64,000 bases of DNA from contig JAHBTK010000002.1 in the NCBI GenBank assembly GCA_019638625.1, positions 682,001 through 746,000 on the forward strand. Direction: 5' to 3'. This document shows positions 42,957 to 52,649 of this stretch, in pieces. Origin of the DNA: Chitinophagaceae bacterium (lineage in GTDB: Bacteria; Bacteroidota; Bacteroidia; Chitinophagales; Chitinophagaceae). Every line of letters starts with the position of its first letter. Positions within the stretch are counted from its first letter, which is position 1. The position numbers and the translations under genes were made by a program. A model generated the notes under the pieces. That model saw only the letters and a list, made by a program, of their open reading frames with translations. It did not search any database and was not told where the DNA came from.

Positions 42957-44615
42957 ATGTTACTCAAATTACTCATACGGAATTATGCCATTATCGCCGG
43001 TGTTGAAATTGATTTTTCGAAGGGGCTGAATATCATCACCGGGGAGACCGGTGCAGGGAAAAGTATCCTGGTGGGAGCGCTTGGTTTGATCCTGGGTGAA
43101 AGAGCGGATAGTTCCGTGCTGCAGGATACCGGCCAAAAATGTATCGCGGAGGGTATATTTAATATAAAAAACCATCCCGGCGTGAAGGCTTTTTTGCAGG
43201 AGAATGAACTGGACGAAGAAGAAGAGCTGACCATCCGCAGGGAAGTGGCGGCGAATGGAAAATCGAGGGCTTTTATCAACGATACCCCGGTGACACTGGT
43301 TCAGTTGAAACAGGTCACATCATTGCTGGTGGACATGCACCAGCAGTTCGATACGCTTCAATTGGGCAACGACGATTTTCAAAGAGAGGTAATGGACGGA
43401 CTGGCCGACAACGGAGCCCTGCTGAAAAAATACCGGGAAGCCTACTCCCGGTACAGCCATATCCGGAAAGAACTGAAAGAAGCAAAGGAGCAGCAGGCGG
43501 CTTTTACAAAAGAAAAAGACTATTATACTTTTTTACACCGGGAACTGGAAGAGGCCAATCTGCAGGAAAACGAACTGGAAGACGCAGAGCAGGCTTTGAA
43601 GCTGTTGAACAACGCGGAACAAATAAAAAGCTCTCTGAGTAAAATATATTATGACCTGAACGAAGGCGAGCAACCCGTGGTACAACAGCTAAAAACACTG
43701 GGGAATCTCCTGCAATCGTTAAGTGAATACCATGCGGAGGTCCCTCCCCTCGTGCAAAGGTTGTTGTCGGCACAAATTGAGTTAAAGGACATCGCCAATG
43801 AGATAGACAGGTTGAACGATAACGTTGGGCTGGATGCCGCGAAGCTGGAAGAGCTGAGTGAACGGCTTTCGATCGGGTATAAACTGCAGAAAAAACATGG
43901 GGTGCAAACCACCGCGGAACTGCTGACCATCCGGGCAGAACTGCAGGAAAAGCTGAATCACTCTCTTGATCTTGATGCCACGATCAGCCGCATGGAAAAA
44001 GAGCTGGACGCTGGTTTGCAGGCAGCAAAGAAACTGGCGGCAGAATTAAGCGCTCAACGGAAAAAGCAGGTAACGCCTTTGGAAAAACAAACAACCAGGT
44101 TACTTAACCAGGTGGGTATGCCTAATGCCCGCATAAAAGTGCAGATAGAAGAAGCTCCATTGGATGCTAATGGTAGTGACAATATATCGTTTCTGTTTGA
44201 TGCCAACAACAGCAACCGTTTTGAGCCCCTTCGCAAAGTGGCCAGCGGCGGAGAATTAAGCCGCCTTATGTTGTGCATCAAATCTTTGGTAGCCGCTTCT
44301 GTTAAACTGCCCACGCTCATTTTTGATGAGATTGATACCGGCATCAGTGGGGAGGCAGCCAAACAGGTAGGCGTTATTATGAAAGACCTTGGAAGGTCTC
44401 ACCAGGTGATCGCGATCACCCACCAGCCGCAGATCGCCGCCAGGGCAGAGACCCATTTATTTGTTTACAAAAAACAAACCGGGGGCGCTATCAACACCCA
44501 TATCAGGATATTGGCAGGGGAAGAAAGAGTGCATGCTATCGCCCAGATGCTGGGAGGAGAAAAACCCTCTGTTTCCGCGTTGGAGAACGCAAAAGAAATG
44601 ATAGGGATGGATTGA
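42957..44615 (+). CDS. recN: DNA repair protein RecN
   Basis: 552 residues, normal family length. Walker A 'GETGAGKS' at 29-36; two coiled-coil arms (about 150-220 and 270-370) around a hinge; the ABC signature in 'KVASGGELSRLMLCIK'; Walker B 'TLIFDEIDTGISG'; then 'VIAITHQPQIAA'. RecN is an SMC-like ATPase that tethers DNA ends in recombinational repair. No SOS box is evident. Confidence 0.96.
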   Translation: MLLKLLIRNYAIIAGVEIDFSKGLNIITGETGAGKSILVGALGLILGERADSSVLQDTGQKCIAEGIFNIKNHPGVKAFLQENELDEEEELTIRREVAANGKSRAFINDTPVTLVQLKQVTSLLVDMHQQFDTLQLGNDDFQREVMDGLADNGALLKKYREAYSRYSHIRKELKEAKEQQAAFTKEKDYYTFLHRELEEANLQENELEDAEQALKLLNNAEQIKSSLSKIYYDLNEGEQPVVQQLKTLGNLLQSLSEYHAEVPPLVQRLLSAQIELKDIANEIDRLNDNVGLDAAKLEELSERLSIGYKLQKKHGVQTTAELLTIRAELQEKLNHSLDLDATISRMEKELDAGLQAAKKLAAELSAQRKKQVTPLEKQTTRLLNQVGMPNARIKVQIEEAPLDANGSDNISFLFDANNSNRFEPLRKVASGGELSRLMLCIKSLVAASVKLPTLIFDEIDTGISGEAAKQVGVIMKDLGRSHQVIAITHQPQIAARAETHLFVYKKQTGGAINTHIRILAGEERVHAIAQMLGGEKPSVSALENAKEMIGMD

Positions 44616-44665
44616 CATCCACCCTTTATCATGCCAGGACTTAAATCAAGCCTGTATACATTAAA

Positions 44666-45049
44666 TCAATTAACTGTAGGCAAACCTGCTTCTTTCCAGG
44701 CTTTTAAGCCACCATCCAGGTGAGCAACATTATGGTAGCCCATCTGCTTCAATGTTTGGGCAGCTAAAGCGGAACGACCGCCTGATGCACAATGCAGGAT
44801 AATCCGCTTGTTTTTATCAAACTCTTTTTTGTGGTAAGGCAACGTGGAGTCGGCATAAAATTCCAGCATCCCGCGGGGAGCGTGTACGGAACCTTCTATC
44901 TTTCCGTTTTGTGTCAGTTCTTCGGCTTCCCGGATATCAATCAGAATAGTGCCTTCTGATGCCAGTTCTTCCTGTACCTGTACCGGTAGCAGGTTTTCAA
45001 TTTGCGCTTTGGCCTCTTTTACAAGATCCATTGCAGATTTTTCTGTCAT
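44666..45049 (-). CDS. Rhodanese-like sulfurtransferase
   Basis: 127 residues from the ATG at 45049; an in-frame ATG at 45106 would add 19 residues without family support. Cytoplasmic (no signal peptide). Motifs: 'LIDIREAEEL', active-site Cys87 in 'LHCASGGRS' and C-terminal 'LDGGLKAWKEAGLP'. Single-domain rhodaneses carry persulfide sulfur; the partner is unknown. It lies convergent with recN, 50 bp apart. Confidence 0.9.
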   Translation of the reverse strand: MTEKSAMDLVKEAKAQIENLLPVQVQEELASEGTILIDIREAEELTQNGKIEGSVHAPRGMLEFYADSTLPYHKKEFDKNKRIILHCASGGRSALAAQTLKQMGYHNVAHLDGGLKAWKEAGLPTVN

Positions 45050-45289
45050 GTTATTATCAATTTCAGGTGACGATGATGAGATTCCTGTGTATTCCAGGCG
45101 AGCCAACTGTTTCTCAGGGTGGGAATAATAACCTCATAGGGGAATGAAGAAGCGCATTTCCCCAATCAGTGCTACAAAACAACAAATTTTGAGAGATTAT
45201 CCGGAAAATAATTAAGTATTTGGCATATCAGTCTACCAGAAGGCGATGACCCGGAAACCACCAATTGTTCAACCCCAGCTTTTAAAAAG

Positions 45290-45318
45290 TAAAAGGCGGC
45301 TGCGAAGCCACCTTTTTT
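45290..45318 (-). terminator. Terminator of the aldehyde dehydrogenase gene
   Basis: Reading minus, AAAAGGTGGC, a TTCGCA loop, GCCGCCTTTTACTTTTT: a GC-rich stem with one mismatch and a T-rich tail, 43 bp after the stop at 45361. Confidence 0.65.
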
Positions 45319-45360
45319 ATGCTTAAGGCATTTGGTTGTCCGGACAAATTCCGCCCCTTA

Positions 45361-46824
45361 TCAAATGCTGCCCTTCTTCCACTCGTTGTTCACTATTCGC
45401 CAGATATTCAATGGATTATTATCCTTCAAGGCGTCCGGTAGCATATCGTCTTTGAAACCCTGGAAGCAAACCGGGCGCACCCAACGTTTGATAGCGGTAG
45501 ACCCTACCGAAGTATATCTGCCATCGGTAGTAGCAGGGAATGGCCCGCCGTGCACCATGCTGGCGCAAACCTCCACACCGGTAGGCACATCATTTAAAAT
45601 GATACGCCCGGCAAGCGTTGTTTGCAGGGCAATGATATCACTATTGTCCCTGATATCATCATCGGTACCCATAACCGTGGTAGTGAGTTGTCCTTGGAGG
45701 GAAGACAATACTTCCTTCAACTGGTTTTTGTCATCACAAACCACTACCAGCGAATAAGGCCCGAACACTTCCTCCCTGAAATGCGGGTTGGTCATAAATA
45801 TTCCGGCAGCCACTTTGGCAATTGTCGGAAACGCTTCTTCGACAGCAGGTTGTTTTTCAGATTGCGCCACTTTCTCAATTCCTTTTTGTATCAACGCAGC
45901 TTCCAGCCCTTTTGAGTAAGAAGCATGGATGCCGCTATGCAGCATTTTCTGTGGCAACACCTGTTCAATTTCTTTCCCCAGGCTGACAATAAAATCATTC
46001 AACGCATTACTTTTTACAGCCAGCAGCAGCCCGGGATTGGTGCAAAACTGCCCCATGCCCAATGTAATGGAAGCCGCATAACTTTTGGCTATAGCTGCCG
46101 CGTTTTTCTGCAGGGTGTCTTCCAGTAGTACCACCGGGTTAATGCTGCTCATTTCTGCAAACACCGGAATGGGCCGCTCTCTTTTGTTTGCCAGGTCCCA
46201 AAGCGCTTTTCCGCCGCTGAATGACCCGGTAAAACCCACGCCCGCCGTTAAGGGATGCTGCACCAGGGCAGCGCCCACCGTACTACCGGAGCCTAATACA
46301 TGCTGCACCGTATATTTATGAACACCTGCGGATTCAATGGCTTTTTGTATCGCTCCAAACACCAGTGCAGAAGTTTTGGCGTGTGCCGAATGTCCTTTGA
46401 TCACCACACTGGAGCCAGAGGCCAGTGCACTGGCAGTGTCTCCTCCCGCGGTAGAAAACGCAAAAGGGAAATTGCTGGCGCCAAATACTACCACAGGGCC
46501 TACCGGCAGCAACATTTTTCTTGTATCAGGCTTGGGAGGCGTCCTGTTTTTGTCGGCGGTATCTATTGCAGCTTCTACCCAGCTACCTTCTTCCACCAGG
46601 TTGGCAAAAAGCTTCAACTGGTTGGTAGTACGGGTCAATTCCCCGTTCAACCTGGGCAGAGGCAGATTGGTTTCTTCATTTGCGGTATTAACCAATGTTT
46701 CCCTGGCGGCTTCAATCTCTTCGGCAACCTTTCTTAAAAACGAGGCCTTCTGTATTCCGGAAAACGTTTTGTAACTGTCGAATGCCGCCCGGGCATTTTG
46801 CATAATAATATCCATGTCATTCAT
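45361..46824 (-). CDS. NAD(P)-dependent aldehyde dehydrogenase, 2-ketoglutarate-semialdehyde type
   Basis: 487 residues from the ATG at 46824; another in-frame ATG at 46857 adds 11. Catalytic residues Glu224 ('FAEMSSINP') and Cys261 ('GQFCTNPG'), plus 'FGASNFPFAFSTAGGD' for the cofactor. The sequence is of the KGSADH class with the 'SSINPV' and 'HGGPFPATTD' signatures. It oxidises 2,5-dioxopentanoate to 2-oxoglutarate at the end of non-phosphorylating pentose, hexarate or hydroxyproline pathways. None of those pathway genes is adjacent. Confidence 0.9.
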   Translation of the reverse strand: MNDMDIIMQNARAAFDSYKTFSGIQKASFLRKVAEEIEAARETLVNTANEETNLPLPRLNGELTRTTNQLKLFANLVEEGSWVEAAIDTADKNRTPPKPDTRKMLLPVGPVVVFGASNFPFAFSTAGGDTASALASGSSVVIKGHSAHAKTSALVFGAIQKAIESAGVHKYTVQHVLGSGSTVGAALVQHPLTAGVGFTGSFSGGKALWDLANKRERPIPVFAEMSSINPVVLLEDTLQKNAAAIAKSYAASITLGMGQFCTNPGLLLAVKSNALNDFIVSLGKEIEQVLPQKMLHSGIHASYSKGLEAALIQKGIEKVAQSEKQPAVEEAFPTIAKVAAGIFMTNPHFREEVFGPYSLVVVCDDKNQLKEVLSSLQGQLTTTVMGTDDDIRDNSDIIALQTTLAGRIILNDVPTGVEVCASMVHGGPFPATTDGRYTSVGSTAIKRWVRPVCFQGFKDDMLPDALKDNNPLNIWRIVNNEWKKGSI

Positions 46825-47035
46825 CAGTAAAGAATTATTCGCTTTTAATGAGATCAATAAAGGTAATACCTACTCAGGTGTGAACGAACGAATACGATTT
46901 CCCCGGCTGTTCACGCCGGAACGCACATCTGCAGGGGTGCTCATTCTATTGGAAACCTGCCCGTTACCATTCAAAATTAACATCTTCGGGCTAAAAATTG
47001 GCCAATTTGCTATTGGAATACCCTTTCCGGCTCAG

Positions 47036-47779
47036 TTATCGCGCCAGATGAGAAAGTACAATACCGGTAGCAACAGCAGCATTTAATGATTCCGCCTTCC
47101 CTTTTCCGGGTATGGTTATTTTTTTTGATGCCAACTGTAGCAACTCTTCCCTGACTCCTTTTGATTCGTTTCCTACAAGCAGCGCTATATTATCACCCGG
47201 CAGGCAGTCATACAGGTTTTCTCCCTGAAGCGCCGTGGCATATATCGTAAAATGATTATTGGTTTTACACCATTCCGCCAGGTCGGTATATTCTGTGGGC
47301 ACCCTCAAAATACTTCCCATTGTAGACTGGATCACCTTGGGATTATACAGATCGGCGCAGGCTCTGCTGCAAATCACCCCGGTTACCCCAAACCAGTCTG
47401 CTATGCGGATAATGGTACCCAGGTTGCCCGGATCCTGTATATCGTCAAGCAGCAGCATAATACCCGGCGCCGTCATATCCGGTCTGTTTTCTATTTTTTT
47501 TACAACGGCAAGCACCTGGTTAGGAGTGGATAAGGCGGATATTTTTTCAAGTTCATATACTTCTACCGTGTGTATCACGTTACTATCAAACCGGTCCAGC
47601 AGGACAATATTGTTATTTAACCAGTTTTTAACGCCATATACGGACACAATAAGGTCCGGCGCATGGCTCAGGAACTCTGTTACTACTTTGGGACCTTCTA
47701 TTATAAACAGTCCCTGCTCATCTCTGAATTTTTTGTGGTATAAACTTTGAATATATTTGACACCGGATTTGCTGAGCAT
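47036..47779 (-). CDS. TrmH-family (SpoU) RNA 2'-O-methyltransferase
   Basis: 247 residues. An N-terminal substrate-binding domain (about 1-95, 'FIIEGPKVVTEFL') precedes the knotted SPOUT domain: motif 1 'DDIQDPGNLGTIIRIADWFG', motif 2 'ALLVGNESKGV', motif 3 'IPGKGKAESLNAAVATGI'. It methylates a ribose in rRNA or tRNA with SAM; the target base cannot be assigned. It is divergent from the BamA/TamA-like gene with only 16 bp between the start codons. Confidence 0.92.
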   Translation of the reverse strand: MLSKSGVKYIQSLYHKKFRDEQGLFIIEGPKVVTEFLSHAPDLIVSVYGVKNWLNNNIVLLDRFDSNVIHTVEVYELEKISALSTPNQVLAVVKKIENRPDMTAPGIMLLLDDIQDPGNLGTIIRIADWFGVTGVICSRACADLYNPKVIQSTMGSILRVPTEYTDLAEWCKTNNHFTIYATALQGENLYDCLPGDNIALLVGNESKGVREELLQLASKKITIPGKGKAESLNAAVATGIVLSHLAR

Positions 47780-47795
47780 CCTACTTTATTGAGTT

Positions 47796-50222
47796 ATGTC
47801 TGTTTCAACAACGAAAATACATCCTTCTTTTATCAAGTATCTTTTTTTTACTTTCCTTTCACTACAGCTTTTTTCATCCTGTACCGTTGTTAAAAAATAT
47901 CAGCCATATAAACCATTTGTATTTAAAAACAATATTGACATAAAGACCGATCTGCGGGGAAACGCGGTTTCGGAGCTGAGAACAAAACTGGAAGGACAGA
48001 TTGAGGACAGTGTAAAACCGGTATTTAAAAGTATTGTGTTTATCAGGAACGTTATGACTTCACCGCCTGTATTCGACAGTAACGATGTAAAACAGACGGT
48101 ATTGAACATGAATTACCTGCTTCATAACAACGGCTATTACCGGAGCAGGGTAACAGCCGACTGGAGCAGGGTGGATACGGTTGCAAAAAAGAATAACCCC
48201 GATCAGTACAGGGTGCATGTCTCCTACCATATAGAAACAGACAAGCCCTTCATTATTGACACGATCAACTATATTTTCAGCGATCCCAATCTTCAGAAAA
48301 TTAACGAGGCTAATATCGGGAAGTCTTTACTGAAAAAATCAGCCCGGTTCAACAGGCAGCTTGTTGACGAGGAGCTGAACAGGCTGATGGAGCTTTTTAA
48401 GGACAACGGGTACTACAATATAAGCCGGGAAATAGTGAAAGCACAGCTTGATACAATTGATGTATCATTAATTGACGTATCACTCGATCCTTTTGAGCAA
48501 TTGCAGCGGCAACTGGAAGCCGGCAAGAGAAGGGAAAACCCGACCATCAGCATCTCTATTTTGCAGATCCCGGTAAAGGACACGTCGATCTTCACCCGGT
48601 ATCGTGTCGGCAGGGTAAGCATCTTCCCCGATGTTCCACCCGAGCTGGCAGGATTGAGGATGGAGCGAAATACCCTTCCTTCCGTACAGCATGAGGGCTA
48701 TAATATTTTCAGCCGGTACAATCTTTTTAAGAATGATTTTTTAACTAACAGGGTTTTGCTGAAACCGGGTTCATTGTACAGGGTTTCAGACTATAACCGT
48801 ACTTTATTAAAATTTAACAGAATTGAATCATGGCAAAGTGTTAATATAAACAGCCGCGCTTCTGATTCTACCGGTACGGTTGATTTTTCCATCAGGATGG
48901 TGCCGGCAAAAAAGTACTTTTTCAGCGTCGATTTTGAAGGGTCCAGTATTCTTACCGCCCAGGACCAGATATTCAATGCCGGTAATAAGGGGCTCGCTTT
49001 GAACTTCAACTTTAAGAACAGGAATGTGGCTAAAAGGGCTTTACAACTGGAGAACGTATTAAGAACGGGAATAGAGTTCACGGATTTCAAGAGAATTCTT
49101 TCCTCGGAAATAGGTTTGAGGAACCGCCTGATATTCCCTTCCCTGCTGTTGCCTTTTTTCGATCCTGAAGATGAGAGAGACTTTTTGAATGCCAAAACCT
49201 ATATCAGCCTTGACGGGTCGTATATAGACCGTTACCAGTTTTATAAGATCAATACCCTTAATGCTTACCTGGGTTACGAGTTTCAGCGAAAAGCCAATGA
49301 AACATGGCAGGTACGGTTTCCCAACCTGGAATACACCAGGATTTACGATAAGGATACAGGGTTCAATCGCCTGATAAGCGATTACCCCCTGCTGGAATAT
49401 TCATATAACGATGGTCTTATCATCGGGACAAATGCTACTTATACCCGAAGGTTTAGCTCCGCCAACCCGATGGTGTTCAGTATGCTGAAAATCTATGCGG
49501 AAGAGTCCGGCCTGCTGACAGGCGCCCTGCTGAAACAGCTCACAGAGCCCGGAAAGGTTTTGTCCAATCTCTACCGTTTTGTTAAGCTGAGCGCAGATTA
49601 CCGGCGTTACTACAATATGCCAAAAACATCCTGGGCCTTCAGGGCCTTTGCCGGGTATGGGATAGGCTTTGAAACGGAATCGAGAAAAGGAGATGTATCG
49701 CTGCCGTTTTTCAGGCAGTTTTTCGGCGGGGGTCCCAACAGCATGCGGGGTTGGCACCTGCGAAAACTGGGACCGGGTTCCAGTATTTTTTATGATACGG
49801 TCCGCTTCAGGACCTATACCATTGATCCTCCGGGCGTGATAGAAAAACGATATGACGACCGTTATGCGGATATCCAGTTGGAAGCAAACGTGGAATACCG
49901 GTTTGATATTTTCCCGGTTTACGGGTACTGGTTAAAGGGAGCGTTGTTTACTGATATAGGGAATGTATGGATACGAAGATCGCATCAGCCGGAATTTGAA
50001 TATGGTGTTTTTAAGCTCAACAGGTTGTACACGGATATTGCTATTGCCGGCGGGGGAGGGCTGCGCCTGGACTTCAAATTCTTCCTGCTCCGGTTTGATC
50101 TCGGGTGGCGGTTGAAAGACCCCTTGTATGCCTCCAACGGACATGCAGCGGGTGGCGGGTGGTTTATCGGGTCCAATATGAAGACGCCTACCTTCCAGTT
50201 TGGTATAGGATATCCTTTCTAA
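47796..50222 (+). CDS. BamA/TamA-family outer membrane assembly-like lipoprotein
   Basis: 808 residues. The N-terminus has a lipobox-like end ('QLFSSCTVV', Cys at 29). Residues 95-300 contain POTRA-like repeats ('NYLLHNNGYYRSRV', 'LMELFKDNGYYNIS'). The C-terminal half is a 16-strand-type barrel with 'FRQFFGGGPNSMRGWHLR' (the conserved surface-loop motif, RGW) and ends in 'FQFGIGYPF' with terminal Phe. It likely inserts or translocates proteins or lipids at the outer membrane; it is not the main BamA but the shorter paralog typical of Bacteroidota. Confidence 0.88.
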   Translation: MSVSTTKIHPSFIKYLFFTFLSLQLFSSCTVVKKYQPYKPFVFKNNIDIKTDLRGNAVSELRTKLEGQIEDSVKPVFKSIVFIRNVMTSPPVFDSNDVKQTVLNMNYLLHNNGYYRSRVTADWSRVDTVAKKNNPDQYRVHVSYHIETDKPFIIDTINYIFSDPNLQKINEANIGKSLLKKSARFNRQLVDEELNRLMELFKDNGYYNISREIVKAQLDTIDVSLIDVSLDPFEQLQRQLEAGKRRENPTISISILQIPVKDTSIFTRYRVGRVSIFPDVPPELAGLRMERNTLPSVQHEGYNIFSRYNLFKNDFLTNRVLLKPGSLYRVSDYNRTLLKFNRIESWQSVNINSRASDSTGTVDFSIRMVPAKKYFFSVDFEGSSILTAQDQIFNAGNKGLALNFNFKNRNVAKRALQLENVLRTGIEFTDFKRILSSEIGLRNRLIFPSLLLPFFDPEDERDFLNAKTYISLDGSYIDRYQFYKINTLNAYLGYEFQRKANETWQVRFPNLEYTRIYDKDTGFNRLISDYPLLEYSYNDGLIIGTNATYTRRFSSANPMVFSMLKIYAEESGLLTGALLKQLTEPGKVLSNLYRFVKLSADYRRYYNMPKTSWAFRAFAGYGIGFETESRKGDVSLPFFRQFFGGGPNSMRGWHLRKLGPGSSIFYDTVRFRTYTIDPPGVIEKRYDDRYADIQLEANVEYRFDIFPVYGYWLKGALFTDIGNVWIRRSHQPEFEYGVFKLNRLYTDIAIAGGGGLRLDFKFFLLRFDLGWRLKDPLYASNGHAAGGGWFIGSNMKTPTFQFGIGYPF

Positions 50223-50351
50223 AGAGGCAGCCGGACCCGGGACTGAGGGGGCGGATTATCTTTGTATAAACGAGTGTAAATATTTATACACGAATATTGA
50301 AAAGTTGTATTGATGCAATAAACAATTAATATGACGAACGTTAAAAGGCTG

Positions 50352-50372
50352 AAAATCAATACTGATTTTTCT
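50352..50372 (+). terminator. Possible terminator in the 50223-50437 gap
   Basis: AAAATCA and TGATTTT pair perfectly around ATAC, followed by TCTT. The stem is AT-rich and weak. It lies 130 bp after the barrel gene; a TATCTTTG (-7-like) at 50257-50264 lies between. Confidence 0.35.
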
Positions 50373-50437
50373 TAAAAAATAGATCGGGGTGCCATATATT
50401 TATTGTGTTGCATGCTATTGTAAAGTGACACTTTCTT

Positions 50438-51310
50438 ATGATTACAGAAGACCAAATCCTTGCACAGCTTGACAATTATAAATTAGGTTATTACTGCCAG
50501 TTTATAGACTTAGGGCATGTCTATTCATATCTCATAGACAGCAGACTTAATGTTTTTAAAGGTGACAATGATAAATGGGCAATAGCAGCCGAACGACTAG
50601 GTTACAACCCAAGAGGAGGCAGCATCATGCTGGACATATATTATTTTGGGAACTGCTTGACTAATCTGGAGCATTACAACGAACAAGACACAAACTATTA
50701 CACAGTTTATCCGATTGCATGGAATGACTTTGACGAAACAGTTGACGGTGAAGTTTTAAAACCCGATGCCAATTTTTGGCATATTAGAAATAAACCAATT
50801 GAACTCACTCACGACAAGACAGCGTATCTGAATGCTGGAATTGAACTTAAAGAATATGAACCTGGAGAAATTTCATTAGAAGAAGTTGGCAGGCTACTCA
50901 TAACAAAACACCGTGACTTATTGAGAGCGACTGACGAAGAACTTTACAAGTCAATTCCTAAGGAACTAAAGAAAATATTAGTAATTGACGAGTGGTATCA
51001 TCGTGACTTTAATGAAATTATCCAGCCGACAATGAATGACGAACAGATACGAACAACATATGAGTTTAATAAAAATCTTGTTGGAGGTGAATATCCATTA
51101 GACTATGAAACTTTTACTTCTATGTTTAGGCAGCAGGAAAAATCAACGGGTGAGTATAATAAAAAACAATATCAAGACAATCGGCCAAGTTCTTATGAAA
51201 CATGGCAACTCATAGCAAAGGTTATTGCGACTGGCGATACGACTTTATACAAACCGACATTAAAACCTAATACACATTGGACAAATTGGCCAGACTCTGG
51301 TAGCCTGTAA
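50438..51310 (+). CDS. Conserved hypothetical protein, DUF7003-like
   Basis: 290 residues, cytoplasmic, no signal peptide, AT-richer than the genes before it. Hallmarks include 'HVYSYLIDSRLNVF', 'WAIAAERLGYNPRGG', 'NLEHYNE' and a C-terminal 'SYETWQLIAKVIATGD'. I recall this pattern from the DUF7003 family but cannot verify it. No catalytic motif is visible. Family members occur scattered and singly, which fits the accessory-looking context here. Confidence 0.65.
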   Translation: MITEDQILAQLDNYKLGYYCQFIDLGHVYSYLIDSRLNVFKGDNDKWAIAAERLGYNPRGGSIMLDIYYFGNCLTNLEHYNEQDTNYYTVYPIAWNDFDETVDGEVLKPDANFWHIRNKPIELTHDKTAYLNAGIELKEYEPGEISLEEVGRLLITKHRDLLRATDEELYKSIPKELKKILVIDEWYHRDFNEIIQPTMNDEQIRTTYEFNKNLVGGEYPLDYETFTSMFRQQEKSTGEYNKKQYQDNRPSSYETWQLIAKVIATGDTTLYKPTLKPNTHWTNWPDSGSL

Positions 51311-51335
51311 CGACGAACAACAGCAGGCAACAGGC

Positions 51336-51428
51336 GGTTTGGCAATATGGCGGCGCGACGAACATATACTCGACTTTTTTCCGCTGTTCGGCTTCAGTCC
51401 CGGCCGACGAATAATGCCGGGCAATAGA
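51336..51428 (+). repeat. Element shared with 56318-56411, copy 1
   Basis: GGTTTGGCAATATGGCGG opens the segment; further matches are CGGCTTCAGTCCCGG and ATGCCGG. The order and spacing equal those of the copy after the Fic gene. It starts 25 bp after the stop of the DUF7003-like gene. Confidence 0.45.
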
Positions 51429-51554
51429 ATAAACAATGAACTTTTATTTATAAATTTAGCATCAGTTACAGGCAGACGATTTTCAAATGCCGACACATCG
51501 CCAATCCATTATCCGTCATGTACAATGCCGCGCGGACAAAGTAGACACTCGCGT

Positions 51555-51616
51555 ATTGGCTCTTTTGCTTGCCACTCAAATCCAACTGCACTTGCTAAGC
51601 AAGCAAAAGAGCCAAT
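51555..51616. repeat. 62-nt inverted repeat: perfect 17-nt arms, 28-nt loop
   Basis: ATTGGCTCTTTTGCTTG (51555-51571) and CAAGCAAAAGAGCCAAT (51600-51616) are exact reverse complements. It lies between the DUF7003-like gene and the convergent anti-sigma-like gene and could terminate either, but its long loop and the match in geometry with the repeat at 54745-54806 suggest more than a terminator. Confidence 0.65.
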
Positions 51617-51632
51617 CTTTGCCCACCCTTAA

Positions 51633-51956
51633 CTAAGAAATGGATACTTGGCTTTTCCTGACTAAACCAATGAGTCCCCAGAAGCCAAGAACAAATGCAG
51701 ATACGGATATAAAAAACTCTGGCTGAATGGAAAAAGGATTCAAATAATAGAGAAATAACAGGTTAAAGAAAATCAGCACGGATAAAATAAATCTCCCCAA
51801 CCACTTTTCTGCTTTGTATTCCATTGCCGGATTCTGCTTATATCTCTGTGTAACCATGTAGGACAGCCGTTTTGAAAACTCCTCTGTGGGCTTTTCTAAT
51901 CCGCTCTCCTTTAACAAGGTTGTTAGTTCCTTCTCGTTGATGTTGGTTTTGTTCAT
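51633..51956 (-). CDS. Small membrane protein, probable anti-sigma partner
   Basis: 107 residues: a cytoplasmic N-terminal half (1-50) with charged helices ('ELTTLLKESGLEKPTEEFSKRL') followed by two membrane helices (about 53-72 and 78-99). Its ATG overlaps the stop of the sigma gene (ATGA at 51956-51953). The tight coupling to an ECF sigma factor suggests an anti-sigma function, though no zinc-binding motif is present. Family not recognised. Confidence 0.75.
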   Translation of the reverse strand: MNKTNINEKELTTLLKESGLEKPTEEFSKRLSYMVTQRYKQNPAMEYKAEKWLGRFILSVLIFFNLLFLYYLNPFSIQPEFFISVSAFVLGFWGLIGLVRKSQVSIS

Positions 51957-52540
51957 AACAAATCTTTTGGTTCGTTCTTCAACAATGTTTTCAATTCAGC
52001 TTCAAGCTGCGTTCTTCCGCGCAATAAGCGCATTTTTATGGCGGATTTCTTCATGTTCACTATCTCACAAATTTCTGAAATAGTCAATTCTCCAATGTAA
52101 TGCAGGGTAATAATCAGCCGATCCGCTTGCGGAAGCCTGCGAAGCGCCAAGTCAATATATTTTTTTCTCTCATCATGCCGTATTATATTCCATTGTTGAT
52201 CTTCAACACTGATGTATTGTTCATCTCCAAGATGTTCATTCAAACCTACTGTTGAAATTGATTTGTTACTAATTTTAGTAAGCGCGGTGTTATAAACGAT
52301 CCGGTATAACCACGTTGAAAATTTAGAAGCTTTTTTAAAATTGCCCAGCGAAGCAAAAGCTTTCATAAATGAATCCTGCACCACTTCTTCGGCATCCTCC
52401 CTGTTTAAAACAATCCTGACAGCAATCGTATAGGCCAGATTCTGGTAGGTACTAACTAAATATTCGAGCCCTTCTTTGTCACCTCGAATGGCTTTCTCCA
52501 AAAACCGGTCTTCCCTGTTATTATCTTTCTTTAACGCCAT
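51953..52540 (-). CDS. ECF RNA polymerase sigma factor (RpoE-like)
   Basis: 195 residues. Region 2 spans about 28-95 ('REDAEEVVQDSFMKAF', 'KFSTWLYRIVYNTAL') and region 4 about 128-182 ('LPQADRLIITLHYIGELTIS', 'MKKSAIKMRLLRGRTQLE'). Unlike the FecI-type factor at 6711, it has no hydrophobic tail and is paired with a small two-helix membrane protein rather than FecR. The divergent DUF6249-like gene at 52650 could be a target or partner. Confidence 0.92.
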   Translation of the reverse strand: MALKKDNNREDRFLEKAIRGDKEGLEYLVSTYQNLAYTIAVRIVLNREDAEEVVQDSFMKAFASLGNFKKASKFSTWLYRIVYNTALTKISNKSISTVGLNEHLGDEQYISVEDQQWNIIRHDERKKYIDLALRRLPQADRLIITLHYIGELTISEICEIVNMKKSAIKMRLLRGRTQLEAELKTLLKNEPKDLL

Positions 52541-52649
52541 GTTGCGTTTTAGACTGCTTTATGAAGAAAGCGGTCACAAAATGTGACCACTTTGATTTAA
52601 TTGAAGTCTTATGCGAAAATGATCGAAAAAAATTTAAAAACATATTCTT

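Noticed and set aside
50274..50291. GTGTA...TACAC dyad after the BamA/TamA-like gene
   Set aside because: Only five paired bases in AT-rich DNA; expected by chance.
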